DNA of 64,000 bases, taken from assembly GCA_012934845.2 (NCBI GenBank), contig WNNJ02000213.1:25451-89450 (forward strand), written 5' to 3'. This DNA is from Pomphorhynchus laevis (Eukaryota; Acanthocephala; Palaeacanthocephala; Echinorhynchida; Pomphorhynchidae). The position numbers and the translations under genes are program-made. How positions within the stretch are numbered: position 1 is the stretch's first letter; each line of letters opens with the position of its first letter. The notes beneath the pieces were generated by a model. That model worked only from the letters and a program-made list of their open reading frames with translations, ran no database searches and was not told the origin of the DNA. Shown piece after piece: positions 10,230-21,523 of this stretch.

Positions 10230-13200
10230 CTTTAATATTTTGGATATTAATATAATTAATGATGATATTAATGTCATTATTAATATCATTGATGATTTTA
10301 GTTTTATCTAGAATAAGGCTACCAAATTTTTCACTTATTGAATAAATTTTTTACTTATTGAATAAAAAATTTTATTATTAAATTATTATTTATTATTCTA
10401 TAAGGATTACGGGTCATCAGTAGAAACTGCTATAACAAGTAAATAATTACAAAACGCTTATAACGGCTGTTGTCACTAAATAGTGACTATTTGTCATTTA
10501 AATAGTCAAAAATATTCAATTTATAACATTTATAACTTTATTAATAAACATGGCATTTATAATTTCTATAATTAAAAAAATAAAATATGTAAAAGAATAA
10601 AATACAACGTCATACAAAACTATCTTTAGATAGTAAAACAAAACATTAAATTACTGTTTCGACAGTAATTCTGTATTCAATCAATACACCTTTGCCGTTA
10701 GAGCATCTATAAAGATAAGCACGACAATGCCACGAATTATGTAACCAAAATAAACGTTAACTTTATAATGCTTTCTTAAAATATGCTTTTGTTGTAAGAC
10801 GTTTTTATGAATCCATCAATTATACTGGAGATCTACGTTTAAGTTATCAAAACAAATCATTTAAAACATGTTCACCACACTCATTGTAAATAAGATCAGC
10901 GTATTTATCGACCTATTACCCTATTTTTCGCGAATAAACCATGAAACACATTCAATTATCATGTTCTTTTAAGAATATTTTCTTTCAATCATTTTTAACT
11001 TACGACATCAATCAATCAGTAAAACTGCCCGTGCATAACAAAATATAAATATCTACAAATGAAGAATAATTTCAGTTAGGTTTTTGTTATTGGCTTGTAA
11101 TTCAATCTCCCTTCTCCATTTTGCATGTGCACGGCTAATCACGAAGCTAGCTTGTATTGAATAGCTGAAATGAGATTGTCAGGCATTTAAATAATTGTCT
11201 TTTCTTTCGAGTATTTTAGAAGTTAATAGAAATAAAACTATTGTGTGATTATCGCGTTATCTCAATTCGCTAAGATCCGTGGTATAGTGAATAGTTAAAT
11301 TACTGTTAAGCAGAAACTTTTTAAATTTGTAAATAATGTAACCAAAAATACAATTATTAAATACAATTTAATAAATAAATTGAAAAGTTCATTTTAATGA
11401 GTATTCGGCCAACTTTAGGGTTGAATCAAAATTGCAAGAAACCATTATATATGAATGGATTCATAAAATTTTATTTATTATGATAATAATTGAAATTTCA
11501 GTTAAATTATTAAATAACTAAATTTTATAATATTTAGCATAAAGTGGTGAATATTTGTTTAGAAATAATTTAATAATTAAGTAAAATTCAACTAATTCAG
11601 AAATTGTATTTGATTGCATCTGTGAGCTGAAATTTTTTCCGATTGTGGCACGATATTATCCTCACAGGTATTGATCTTATTTTTGATACAGCAGGACGCT
11701 ACTAATCAGTCTGGGTGGGTCTCATCAGCTGCTGACCCAGACCTACATTCTGGGTATGTAGGTCTGGGTCAGCAGCTGATGAGACCCACCCAGACTGATT
11801 AGTAGCGTCCTGCTGTATCAAAAATAAGATCAATACCTGTGAGGATAATATCGTGCCACAATCGGAAATAATTCAGAAATATATTAATAATTTTGTTTTC
11901 GGATCTTCAATATAGTTATTAATTTATACACTTGTTTAATGTATATTAAATTATAATATTAATTTAAATATTATATTGATTTGAACAATTGATGCTGTAA
12001 TTAATTATCGGTATTAAGCAATTATTTAAGAAGAAACTCAAGCTAATAAAATAAACGATAAACTCGAAACAAATAATCTTAAATTAATTATCATTGTGAT
12101 ATAAACGACATAAATGATATCATTATCAATAAAAGATAAAATAAAAAATATAAAATAAAAGATCCAATAATGTTTTTCAATTTGTATAATAATTTCTATC
12201 ATAACCTATCTATAATTCTTAAGATATTTTGTAAATTACATTATATTATATAAAATTAATAAATTATGTATTGAATTATAAATTATAAATTATAATATAA
12301 ATATTTTTATTAAAATATGTAAATATTTTGTAATATCAAGTTTATCAAACCAAAATAAAGCAAATTTTGGCTTTTTGAAGATGACAGTCGTTATTAATAA
12401 AAAAATCTAATAGAGCACTTTCTTAATAACTTGTAAATGCTTAGATAAGCTTATTTGACCTCAATTTTGTCAGTATGAATAAAATTAAAATGTTAATAAG
12501 ACTCCAAAATGACAATAAAACTTCGAATTTTGATCATCAACTTTTAATTAAAAATTAAAGATTAAATTAAAGATTAAAAATTAAATTTTATATTGTCTTT
12601 ATATAGTACAATGCGTAATGTATATTACGAAACAATTAATTAATATTAATTTACGAATTAAAAAGTTAATAAAATAAAAATAGTTAGAATTTACATTTAA
12701 ATTAAATAGATAAAAAGTTCCCCGTAATTGAAACTTTTAAATTTTACAATTCTAAGATTTGACAATATTTCGAAACGTGTTATGCCAACATATCTTTTAT
12801 TATCTAGGAGATGTTTGCATTTTCAACGATAATTGCTTGATTCAAATCTAAAAGTAACTGCCAACAAACCAAAATATCTATAAAATTCATCTATGACATT
12901 TTTTATCTGAATCGAATACAATGGATTTTATTTATCATCATAAATGACATTTTTCACGAGAGCATTATTTTTGTAGATCCGGTTCGCGTTTTGTATTTTA
13001 GATTATTAATCTATTTTGAGATTTTAAACTTTATCTACCATTTGAATTCCACATTGTTTTACATATGTAGCCATATCATCTTCATCTCAAGTATGCAATG
13101 CTAAGGAAAATTTTCTGTTTCCTTTTTACCTGAATATTAAAAAAAAACATCTTTCACGATTGTTCTAACCCATCGTTCAATATGGAGCACTTGTTTAAAA

Positions 13201-13434
13201 TTTTACAGACTTGAAGTCGTTTTATGTAAAACATTCTCAGTTGAAGTGCTCTTCGTATGATTGATGGTGAACTTTCTAACGCACGCATATATAGTAGCTA
13301 CTTTTCATTATAATTTTCTCATATATTGCCAACAATTTTTTAAGAAAATATAGTTGCCGTATTTCTTTGATTATTTAAGAGAGGAATTATTACAAGAAAC
13401 AAAGCAAGGGACTATTTAACATAAATCGTATGAA
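10230..13434. other. AT-rich intergenic stretch around a large palindrome
   Basis: Apart from the perfect inverted repeat at 11636-11868 I see no gene or recognisable element. The sequence is dominated by A/T homopolymer-like runs and short AT palindromes. Confidence 0.4.
11636..11868. repeat. Perfect 113-bp-arm palindrome made of ribozyme-repeat monomers
   Basis: Arms 11636-11748 and 11756-11868 are exact reverse complements with a 7-nt loop. Each arm is the downstream part of the 218-bp repeat at 18.4 kb: the CAGCAG-CTGATGA-GACCC block, TAGTAGCGTCCTGCTG, and the terminal GTGAGGATAATATCGTGCC. The upstream GAAAC piece is absent. It is an inverted dimer of the repeat, or a foldback element whose terminal repeats meet. 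Confidence 0.85.
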
Positions 13435-16400
13435 ATGACTTCTACTAAAGTTGACAAGTTTACAGTACCAACAAGAAACGATAATACCAATGCATTACAG
13501 CCTAGAGTTGATCAGCAAGAGGTAAATAGATCATTTATAGGGAAATACTTAAACTTTTATTATCTAGAAGGGGTTTGCATTTTAATATGTGGTATTAAAT
13601 ACTACCTCTTTTTGATTATACGTTAATGTATAGGTAAAAGAGTAAAAGAGATATTATAAATTAAAAAATAATAATTATTTTTAAAATTAATTTAAAAATG
13701 CACAAATTCATAGATCGAATATCAAGGACTATCAAGGACTAGACAAGTAAAAGATGTTCCAATGGGTGGTAATAGTAGCCTAATTATAGCTGATTTGTTT
13801 TTAAGCTTTATAGAATATGAATTTGTTCATTACTGTGTAAAAACTAAATCTAAACAATATAAATATATGAAATATGTTTCGATACATTGATGATGTATGT
13901 GTATTTAATTCTAATAATTTTTATTCAATTAGTGAACAAATTTATCCAGAAAGCCTTATTCTTAACAAAACCAATATTAATGATAAAGAAGGTGTATATC
14001 TAGATATAACATTAAATTAACATTAACTAAAACTACTATTAATTTATATCGTAAAGATGACATATTTAAATTTACAAGAAACATATTTTTGCATGAGCAT
14101 TCATGCATACCATATAATATAAAATATAATACATTAAATAATGAAATTTTAAGAATTGCAACAATATGTAATGATATTGGCTTTCTTCAAAATCATTTAA
14201 ATAATTTAATAGATACATATTTTAAACTAGGTTACTATAAAAATAACATCAAGCAGAAAATAGTAAAATATATAAATCAACACAATAATATAAAGAATAA
14301 ATTTAAACTGTTAAGTGGCAAATTTTTATGGATGGATAATAAATAATATACTTTGTATTAGAATAAGATACTAGATAGTTATTTCAGAGGAAATACATCA
14401 TTAGCATGTATTTGGCCCAGCTGCTATGTTGGGTAGAGGAGTTAGGGCCGAAACCTGATAGCATAGCAGTTCCTCCTGATGACCTCTAATTCTTATTCTG
14501 ATACAACGTCTGTTATTTATTAGTCAATTCATAAAAATGACGTTTATTTTAAATTTCATTTTTTTAACTTGATTTAAATTATTGAAAATCTAAAAACAAT
14601 TATTAATTTTATTATTTAATTATTAAATTTTGATTTAGCATTATTATGTTTTGTTTATTTTATAATTATATTAAATACGTAGACTCAGTTAGCTGATTTA
14701 ATTTGATAAATAAACCTTTATCAACTGCATAACAAAAAGCATTGCAAAGCCTTGCGAAAATGAAAGATTCGAATTCTTATTCGCTAAATTCACATGCCAT
14801 ACACTATCAAATCATTGATTACTTGCAATCAATAAGGAATTAAATTTTATCTGTTGAGACCAATTTTGAACCGTTTAAATAATTTCAAAATGCCTTTACT
14901 GCTTTTATTTTTCACCATCTCACAAATTTGTCAGTTATATTGAGTTATAAAAATCGTTTAAAATATGAAAAAAATTAAATATTTTTTAATATGTTAAAAA
15001 GTCATTGAATATCTTTGTATTACCGTATCGTTGGACAGCACGATAAAATCTGTTAACACTAAAGTGAGTTATTAATTGTATATTTAGAAGCCCTAATGTC
15101 TTGATATTTACATCTTAATATTATCAATATTAAGATATAGATAATATCAATTCCTGAACCGTCAGAAAATTGGGAAGATATAATTAATATTTTTTAAAGT
15201 ATGATTTAAAAATTTAAAGATTTTTATATATTTTACATTATCTTATAATTGTAATGGTTAATATTGAAATTATTTCATTATTATTTTAGTTCCCAAATAA
15301 ATATAAACATGATAAAATCTGTTAGGATGTATCACTAAAGCGAGTTATTAATTTCATATTTAGAAGCCCAAATGTCTTGATATTTATATCTTAATATTAT
15401 CAATATAAATTTAAATTTTACTAATTAACAAACAGTGGCCAATACCGATAAATAACCATATACCTAAACCTTTTTACTTTATTATGCTGTGCTAAAGAAT
15501 ACATACTGAAACTTGGTAACATAGCTATATTGTTAGCATGTACTTTTGTCCCATCGCTATGTTGGGTTGAGGAGCCGAAGGGCAAAAACTGATAACAAGC
15601 GAGTTCTATTTGATAAACTCAAATTATATTCTTATTCTTAGATAATACCAAAGTATAGGATTGTAATCGGTACTCATTAAACTAATCTGTGTGACATAAC
15701 GCTTTGATATTTAAAAACTAGACTAAATATATACTATTCATGCTAAATATCTTTACCTTTATTCTTCTTTCCTATTCTAGCTTTTCCGGCAAGTGTTCAT
15801 CGATGGTTTTATTTATTTTCTCTGTAAATTAAGAACGCGTAAACATTCAATGAGTTTAAATGTTTATTGGCTACCGTTTATATTATTATATTATTATTTT
15901 GGAGACACAATGGTAGATATAAATCTTTTTTAAATCATGATTTTTCATGACATGATTTTTTTCAAAACATCTCATTTTTGATGCAAACAAATTCGGTATA
16001 CTGTAGGCTTTGAGAATCACCGGCAACTCTATAATAAAGAAATTTTTATGAAAATAACTAACAGGCTGAAAATAAAGCCAAGCAAAACTACAGAACAGTG
16101 AAGTTCGATATTTTATCTTCAGCAGTAGTCATCAGGCACACAGTGGGATATGAGCCCACAAGCATACACCAACGCCTTCCTTCCGATAAACTACTCAGGT
16201 CTCTCAAACATGAGGATCTAATCGAGGCGGGCAATGGTCGGTAATATCGACGTAAAGAGCTTCAAAAATCTTAGTTTTTGCTCTGGGGAACTGTCTAGAA
16301 AAGAAGACTAATCCCGAGATTGTCCAGTACACCAGAGACGTAGCTGAGATCTCCCTCAAAATGACATATGTTGACCACGTTGCCTCCATCTGCCTCCATC

Positions 16401-19400
16401 TTTCGATGAAGGCAGATGATTCTTTAATCATAAAAAGAATTGACTGGTCAAATACTTCATCTTTCACCTACTTGTAGAAAACGGGGCTGTGGGGAGCCTT
16501 GAGTTACACCTGTAATCGGGTAGAACCGACGTGCATCACGGTCGTGTTCATAGAAGAACCGCTTGGTATTCATCAATATCTCAGCGCTTTTTCGTAGATG
16601 GAGATGAGGGAGTTTTGAATCAAAACGGGATACAGATCTTTATGATATGTAATCGACTTTTTCTTAGCTAAAAATACCCTTCGACTGATGTTTATACCGG
16701 TTACTAAAACAATGTGATGTAGGCCCATTTTATATGACAGTTTGTCAAAACCTGACAGACGCGAGTAGAGAGTGACGTACGAGTTCTGGAGGTACCCAGA
16801 AGTGGTCCCCAGGAGTTAGGAATATCAGTGACAGTCAAGTCCCTACTTCTGAAGTCACTCCAATATGGGATTTGTTGATGAGATTGAGTGGCTCTATAAT
16901 TGTGAAGGGATAGTGACCTCTCCAATGCTTATTCTACCAATCCAACTTAAGCTCTCTCCTTCCAACAAACAAATTTCTCTTTCCTAAATATCTCCCATAA
17001 AAAATTGAGAAGGGTAAAGGCGAGCAATGCTCCCCCTATCCCTGCTTTGCTATAGCTTATATCTAGAACTCCAATACTCATTCGAGAGAGCCTGTCTGAT
17101 ATATTACAAATAGAGAGTATATTTGTTTAATAACAGAACTAACCTTATTCTCAGCGTTATAAATCACGCTGCTAAACATCTTTCTTTATGTATAAACAAG
17201 GAGATTAATATATTAATATACAATGATTACATATAAAATGTAATATTGTCATATAATATTATGCAATGTTACCATCATACTATATAACTTTAATTTATGT
17301 AATAATATATACTAATTTATATATTACATATTAGAATATATAATTCGCAAGTATTTATTAAATTTTAATATAAAAGAGTACATTGTAATAATATTTGCCA
17401 ATAGCTATTAACATAGTAGTGTATACTTTTCCGATAAGATTTAAAATTTAAATATATAAAATTAAGCATTTTCGAATAGATGGCTAAATTTTTTTATTTA
17501 TTTGATCAAGCACTGAAAGTTAATATAGACGAAATGTAACTTATTAAGAAAAATATTTATTAAAATAAACGAAAAATTTCAATTAAACATTAAAATAAAG
17601 ATTTTTAATTTATTAAAATGTAATTTATTACTCAAAATGCAATTTACTAAGTTCAATTTCAATTCTGCTTGCTCGCTTAAGTACTTCATAGTTAGCTAGT
17701 CGTTATTAAGTAATTTTTAAATCGGCGTGATATCAATACAACGAAAATACCTGGGTTTTATCGTGTTAATAAAAATTTTATTAGATATTTTCAATATATT
17801 CTTATTTTAAAATCACAATAAATTTATTTAGCTTAAAGTAGATACTAATCAACAACCAGTAAAAATCAATTACTTAGCAACTTACAACCAGCACAAATTT
17901 TACGGCGGACATACTAATCCATCCGGAAAATTGTTGTATGAAGAATGCGAACAGTATATTCGTGATAATACCGGAGTTGAGGAATTGTGTCGAACAAAAC
18001 GGGATAACATCAACAATTTAAAATCTTTTGAACTGCAACGTCAGATTGGTGATCGAGTGCAGAGAGTAAGTCGAATATGTGGAGACAATTTAGATTGTAA
18101 AGAAGGTGTTCTCAGAAATATACCGGAAAAGGGTGTGTATATTTTAATATAGAAAACACAATAAAATTTATTATTTCTAGTTTTATGAACTTTTATATAT
18201 CAGCAAAACAAAATATTTGTACATAATTCACTTTGGAGTTCCTAGGGTACTATTTTATTAAAAGTTTCCACTTCTAATAAACAGGAATTGGAAAATTAAT
18301 TTAAATTAACATATGAATTTTTCTGATTGTGGCACGATACTCACAAGTATTGATCGTATTTTAGAGATAAAATATCCTCACAGCTATTGATCTTATTTTG
18401 CAGATAATAAGGGTCGAAACGTGAAATGTAGGTAAGGGTCAGCAGCTGATGAGACCCACCCAGACTGATTAGTAGAGTCCTGCTGTATCAAAAATAGGAA
18501 CAATACCTGTGAGGATAATATCGTGCCAGAATCAGAAGAATTTCAGCTCACAGAATCGTTGAATCGCGATACAGACGTCCTGAGTTCAAATCCGATCAGC
18601 ATCAGTGTACTGAGTAAGCAGATAATAAGGGTTGAAACGCGAAATGTAGGTATGGGTCAGCAGCTGATGAGACCAACCCAGACTGATTAGTAGCGTCCTG
18701 CTGTATCAAAAATAAGATCAATACATGTGAGGATAATATCGTGCCACAATCGGAAAAATTTCAGCTCACAGAATCGTTGAATCGCGATACAGACGTCCTG
18801 AGTTCAAATCCGATCAGCATCAGTGTACTGAGTAAGCAGATAATAAGGGTCGAAACGCGAAATGTAGGTATGGGTCAGCAGCTGATGAGACCAACCCAGA
18901 CTGATTAGTAGCGTCCTGCTGTATCAAAAATAAGATCAATACATGTGAGGATAATATCGTGCCACAATCGGAAAAATTTCAACTCACCGATGCAATCAAG
19001 TACAATTAATAACATATGAATTATTTATATTAACTAAGAAATCTTAATTAATAAAAACCAAATTATTATTAGATAAGGGTCATGCTTAGAACGATATTTT
19101 TAGACACAATTTTTAAGTTTTATTATAATATGCCCGACGACACATTAATTTGATGCACATACAAAAAATTTAATATTTTTTGTATATTTCAAATCAAGCG
19201 ATTTAATTTCAAAATATAAAAGAATGCCGTATATAGATCTCAAAGATCTATTTGAATGATCAAAGAATTGAATTAAATTGATTTAAGCATCATATGACAA
19301 AATTGCAAAGTTTGTAGAACTCAAATGAATTTCGGCTAGAGGAAATTTAAAAAATCAAGTTTTAGAAAGGGCAAAGTAACCTCTCTACCTTTAAGGATGG

Positions 19401-21523
19401 GTACTTCATAAATATGTTTAATAAATGTTGCCCTGTATAGATGAAGCTGTATGAAATTTAAAATATTAATAGTTCTATATTAAAATATGGAACTCATTTT
19501 TTGAAGTTGATTTTCTTTTAAGCTCAAATATGTATATGAGTTACAACACTCTAAAAGCCTTTGCTTGTATTAAGACTTATCTAAGCGACAAAGTTGATCA
19601 TCTCTTCGAAATTTTATCACTTAGATTCCGACAGATTTATCGCCAGCATGTGGTCATCAGAAAATGTTTGGAGTGAGACCACCAAGCCAGCTTGAGTGTC
19701 TAATAAATTATCTGAAAAAATATGTATCGATGTTGTTCGGAGTTTGTTAAATCTAACAATACAAAGAATTAATGTATTGGACATTTATTATCGGTACTCA
19801 ATCATTTATCGGTACTCAATTTATTACAACTGATATTGTATTCATTGTCAATTTGGCTCGTAAAATCCCAAACTGCTCAGTATGTTCCTCAGTATGTTCC
19901 TCAGTATGTTCCTCAATATGTTATCAATTAATTTAGACATATATTGCTTTTATAAAGAACTGATTTAATGCAATTAGAATGAGTTCTTGAAGCTAACATG
20001 ATAATTGAAGGATCCAAAGATAATTAAAAAATCAAAACAAGGTTATATTAATTTAATATTTATAATTATGATTTAAAATTATAAAGTAATAATTTAATAT
20101 TTATACTGATTATTAAAAATATAATTAAAGATTTTAAATTATAAAATATAAATTTAAACTATAAATATCGATCAAATAAATTATAAAATATTAATTTAAA
20201 CTATAAATATCGTAATCATTAAAATTATTTTATTTATAATTATAAATTATAATTTAAGCTAAAAAAGATAGAGTAACATTTTAATATTTAATTTTTATAT
20301 TATTTTAATTAGCATTGAAAGAATGTAAACATTTATCTACGACAAACTTGTCGAGCAAATGTGTACTTACGGGAGTATTATGTATTCCCGTAATGCAATC
20401 AACATTACATTTAATAACATCTGGTAATGTTATTTTGACACATTAATAATATACCAGGGTTTAAGTATGAACGCATTCGTAGATATTGATCTTTAGAATC
20501 TATACATTAAAATATACTATGAACCGTTGGCATAAATAGATATTTTAAATGCACGTATTTATTAATATTTATTAATAAATTAATAATTATTTATTAATGC
20601 ATTTATTAATAAATTAATAAGTGCATTAATTAATTATTAATTAAATTTTTTAATTAATTTGCATTTTTAATTTAGTTGAAAGTTATTTTAATGTGGCAAA
20701 TGCACACAGACTGTGTGCTTATAAGCCCACAAAAGCGAAACAGATAAAATAAAAGTTAATCGTTTAGTAGCATCGATTTTAGCTGCTTTTTGAAAAATCG
20801 GAGTGAGGATGATGATCGCAGATGATTAGGTAAGGAATTCCAAAGGAGAGGAGCAGCGATATGTAGGGATCGACGGCCGAAGTTGGTTGAGTGAATAGGT
20901 ACGTGTAGCAGAAGAGAATCACAGGAACGTAGGTGAGTAGAAAGATAGCGAGATTCACTTAGAGTTGGCAGATAAAGATAAGAAGGAGAATTACAATGGA
21001 GAAGGCGATAAGTCAGGCATAATTTAACCATAATTTAATGATTAAAGATGATTTTTAAAAACAAAAATATTTTTAATACGTCATTTTATGAATTATTCTT
21101 AACAGATGAATTTATTCGTAAGGATTAAACTATGAAATGATTAAGCTACACATGCATTAAACAATAAAAAGATTATTTACTTGTAATATGAAATAAGTAA
21201 CATGGGGCGAAAACATTATCAATAAGGATTATACAACTCTTATCTGCGTAATAATTTTATTATTATTAATAAATAAAAAAAATGTAATAAATTAATGTAA
21301 TAAATTATTACATTAACTTTTGTGAGTTTATAGAAGTCAAGTTATGATTTTGTATTTAGTTTCTTTTTTGCTTTTAGATGTACATACGTTCTCAGAAGAA
21401 TTTTACGGTAAAATTAAACCAATTCGATTAGCATTGCAATCAGATTGTACAGTCCAGTCAAAGATGAAATCTGAATCGAATCTACATTGTTTAAACCGTT
21501 CAAAAATGTACAACTTCGTTTAA
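13435..21523 (+). CDS. Three-exon gene, unknown function (177 aa)
   Basis: Exons: 13435-13521, 17832-18132 and 21378-21523. Junctions are GT-AG (GAG|GTAAAT; TTATTTAG|CTT; AAGG|GTGTGT; GCTTTTAG|AT), and the frame is kept through both (phase 0, then phase 1), giving 178 codons with a TAA stop. The protein begins MTSTKVDKFTVPTRND, continues with NYLATYNQHKFYGGHTNPSG and a cysteine-containing helical part (YEECEQYIRD, EELCRTKRD, RICGDNLDCKEG), and ends PEKDVHTFSEEFYGKIKP...MYNFV. No signal peptide or membrane segment is seen. I do not recognise the family. Extra 5' exons are possible. The introns (4.3 and 3.2 kb) hold Penelope-like, LINE and ribozyme repeats. Codon content differs clearly from the AT-rich flanks, and the frame match across three separate exons is the main support. 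Confidence 0.62.
13680..14560 (+). mobile_element. Penelope-like element copy, palm to 3' end
   Basis: Lies in intron 1 of the spliced gene that starts at 13435. It encodes RQVKDVPMGG-like sequence, MFRYIDDVCVFNSNNFYSISEQIYP (the catalytic palm motif with YIDD), and then an open stretch 14089-14346 (EHSCIPYNIKYNTLNNEIL, ICNDIGFLQNHLNNLID) ending at a stop. A structured 3' end follows (14380-14540) with GCCGAAACCTGATAG, CTCCTGATGACCTC and TTATTTATTAGTCAATTC. The upstream coding part is broken. Confidence 0.7.
14429..14489 (+). other. Penelope 3' end hammerhead-like module (order NUH, GAAA, CUGAUGA)
   Basis: Order on +: GGGTA, GAGGA, then GCC-GAAACC, then TTCCTC-CTGATGA-CCTCT. GAGGA pairs with TCCTC (stem I), and GGGT pairs with ACC/ACCT after GAAA (stem III). 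An AGAGG pairing CCTCT (stem II) is clearest in the copy at 51.2-51.3 kb. The pieces follow the reverse of the usual hammerhead cyclic order, as in the 218-bp and 370-bp tandem repeats. Confidence 0.4.
15041..15407. repeat. Two-copy direct repeat, about 270 bp apart
   Basis: A roughly 95-bp segment starting GATAAAATCTGTTA and containing TTTAGAAGCCC and ATGTCTTGATATTTA occurs at 15041-15137 and again at 15311-15407 with modest divergence. No coding potential. Confidence 0.55.
15480..15690 (+). mobile_element. Penelope-like 3' end fragment
   Basis: Contains TTAGCATGTACTTTTGTCCCAT, GCTATGTTGGGTTGAGGAGCCGAA and AACTGATAACA, matching the 3' ends at 14.4 and 32.8 kb in order but diverged. Only the terminal region is present. 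Confidence 0.5.
16140..17050 (-). mobile_element. Jockey/R1-like LINE ORF2 fragment
   Basis: The minus strand parallels ORF2 of the 46.4-50.3 kb LINE. It begins near FWKIF..KFVCW, continues through ERSLSLHNYRATQSHQQIPY and SDFRSRDLTVTDIPNSWGP (16704-16925), jumps over much of the reverse transcriptase, and ends with TISGLVFFSRQFPRAKTKIFEAL (16204-16467). It has internal deletions and frame changes and is a dead copy in intron 1 of the gene starting at 13435. Confidence 0.75.
18541..18600 (+). other. tRNA-like pol III promoter segment in the 218-bp repeat
   Basis: CAGCTCACAGAATCG resembles an A box, and GAGTTCAAATCC (18582-18593) is close to the B-box consensus at plausible spacing. The same is repeated 218 bp on. 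No complete cloverleaf is evident, so this is a tRNA-derived promoter at best. Confidence 0.45.
18847..18921 (+). ncRNA. Order-swapped hammerhead-like motif (218-bp family)
   Basis: Order on +: GGGTC, GAAA, CGC, then CAGCAG, CTGATGA, GACC, then GC-GTC, CTGCTG. Candidate helices: stem I CAGCAG/CTGCTG (6 bp); stem II GACC/GGTC, five bp as GACCC/GGGTC in the first unit (which has GACCC); stem III CGC/GCG plus the A-U closing the core. An inner hairpin (TGGGT/ACCCA) displays the CTGATGA strand in its loop. All three main helices cross within one unit, so a normal fold needs a neighbouring unit or second molecule. Confidence 0.55.
19879..19924. repeat. 13-bp microsatellite-like repeat
   Basis: The unit CAGTATGTTCCTC occurs about three and a half times in tandem. 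Confidence 0.7.
20690..21030 (-). mobile_element. CR1/L2-like LINE 3' fragment
   Basis: The minus strand gives LCLTYRLLHCNSPSYLYLPTL, then STNFGRRSLHIAAPLLWNSL and RFFKKQLKSMLLND (20756-21031), followed by the LINE tail with TTTCGCTTTTGTGGGCTTATAAG. It is the same family as 7.0-8.4 kb, 5'-truncated, with this part of the frame still open. It sits in intron 2 of the gene starting at 13435, in antisense orientation. Confidence 0.82.

Larger units (their letters stand above)
18330..18990 (+). repeat. 218-bp tandem array with hammerhead-like core and tRNA-like segment
   Basis: Units start (GGGTC-GAAAC) at 18411, 18629 and 18847, exactly 218 bp apart. The second and third are nearly identical; the first is more diverged. 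The array is entered at 18330 by an inverted copy of the repeat end (TGTGGCACGATA). Each full unit holds the hammerhead-like core, a tail GTGAGGATAATATCGTGCC, and a tRNA-like stretch with a good B box (GAGTTCAAATCC at 18582 and 18800). It lies in intron 2 of the spliced gene that begins at 13435. Confidence 0.75.

Noticed and set aside
17931-18152. Stand-alone 73-aa gene starting MLYEECEQY
   Set aside because: The codon used as start is a TTG inside a longer open exon that begins after a splice acceptor at 17831 and ends at a donor at 18133.
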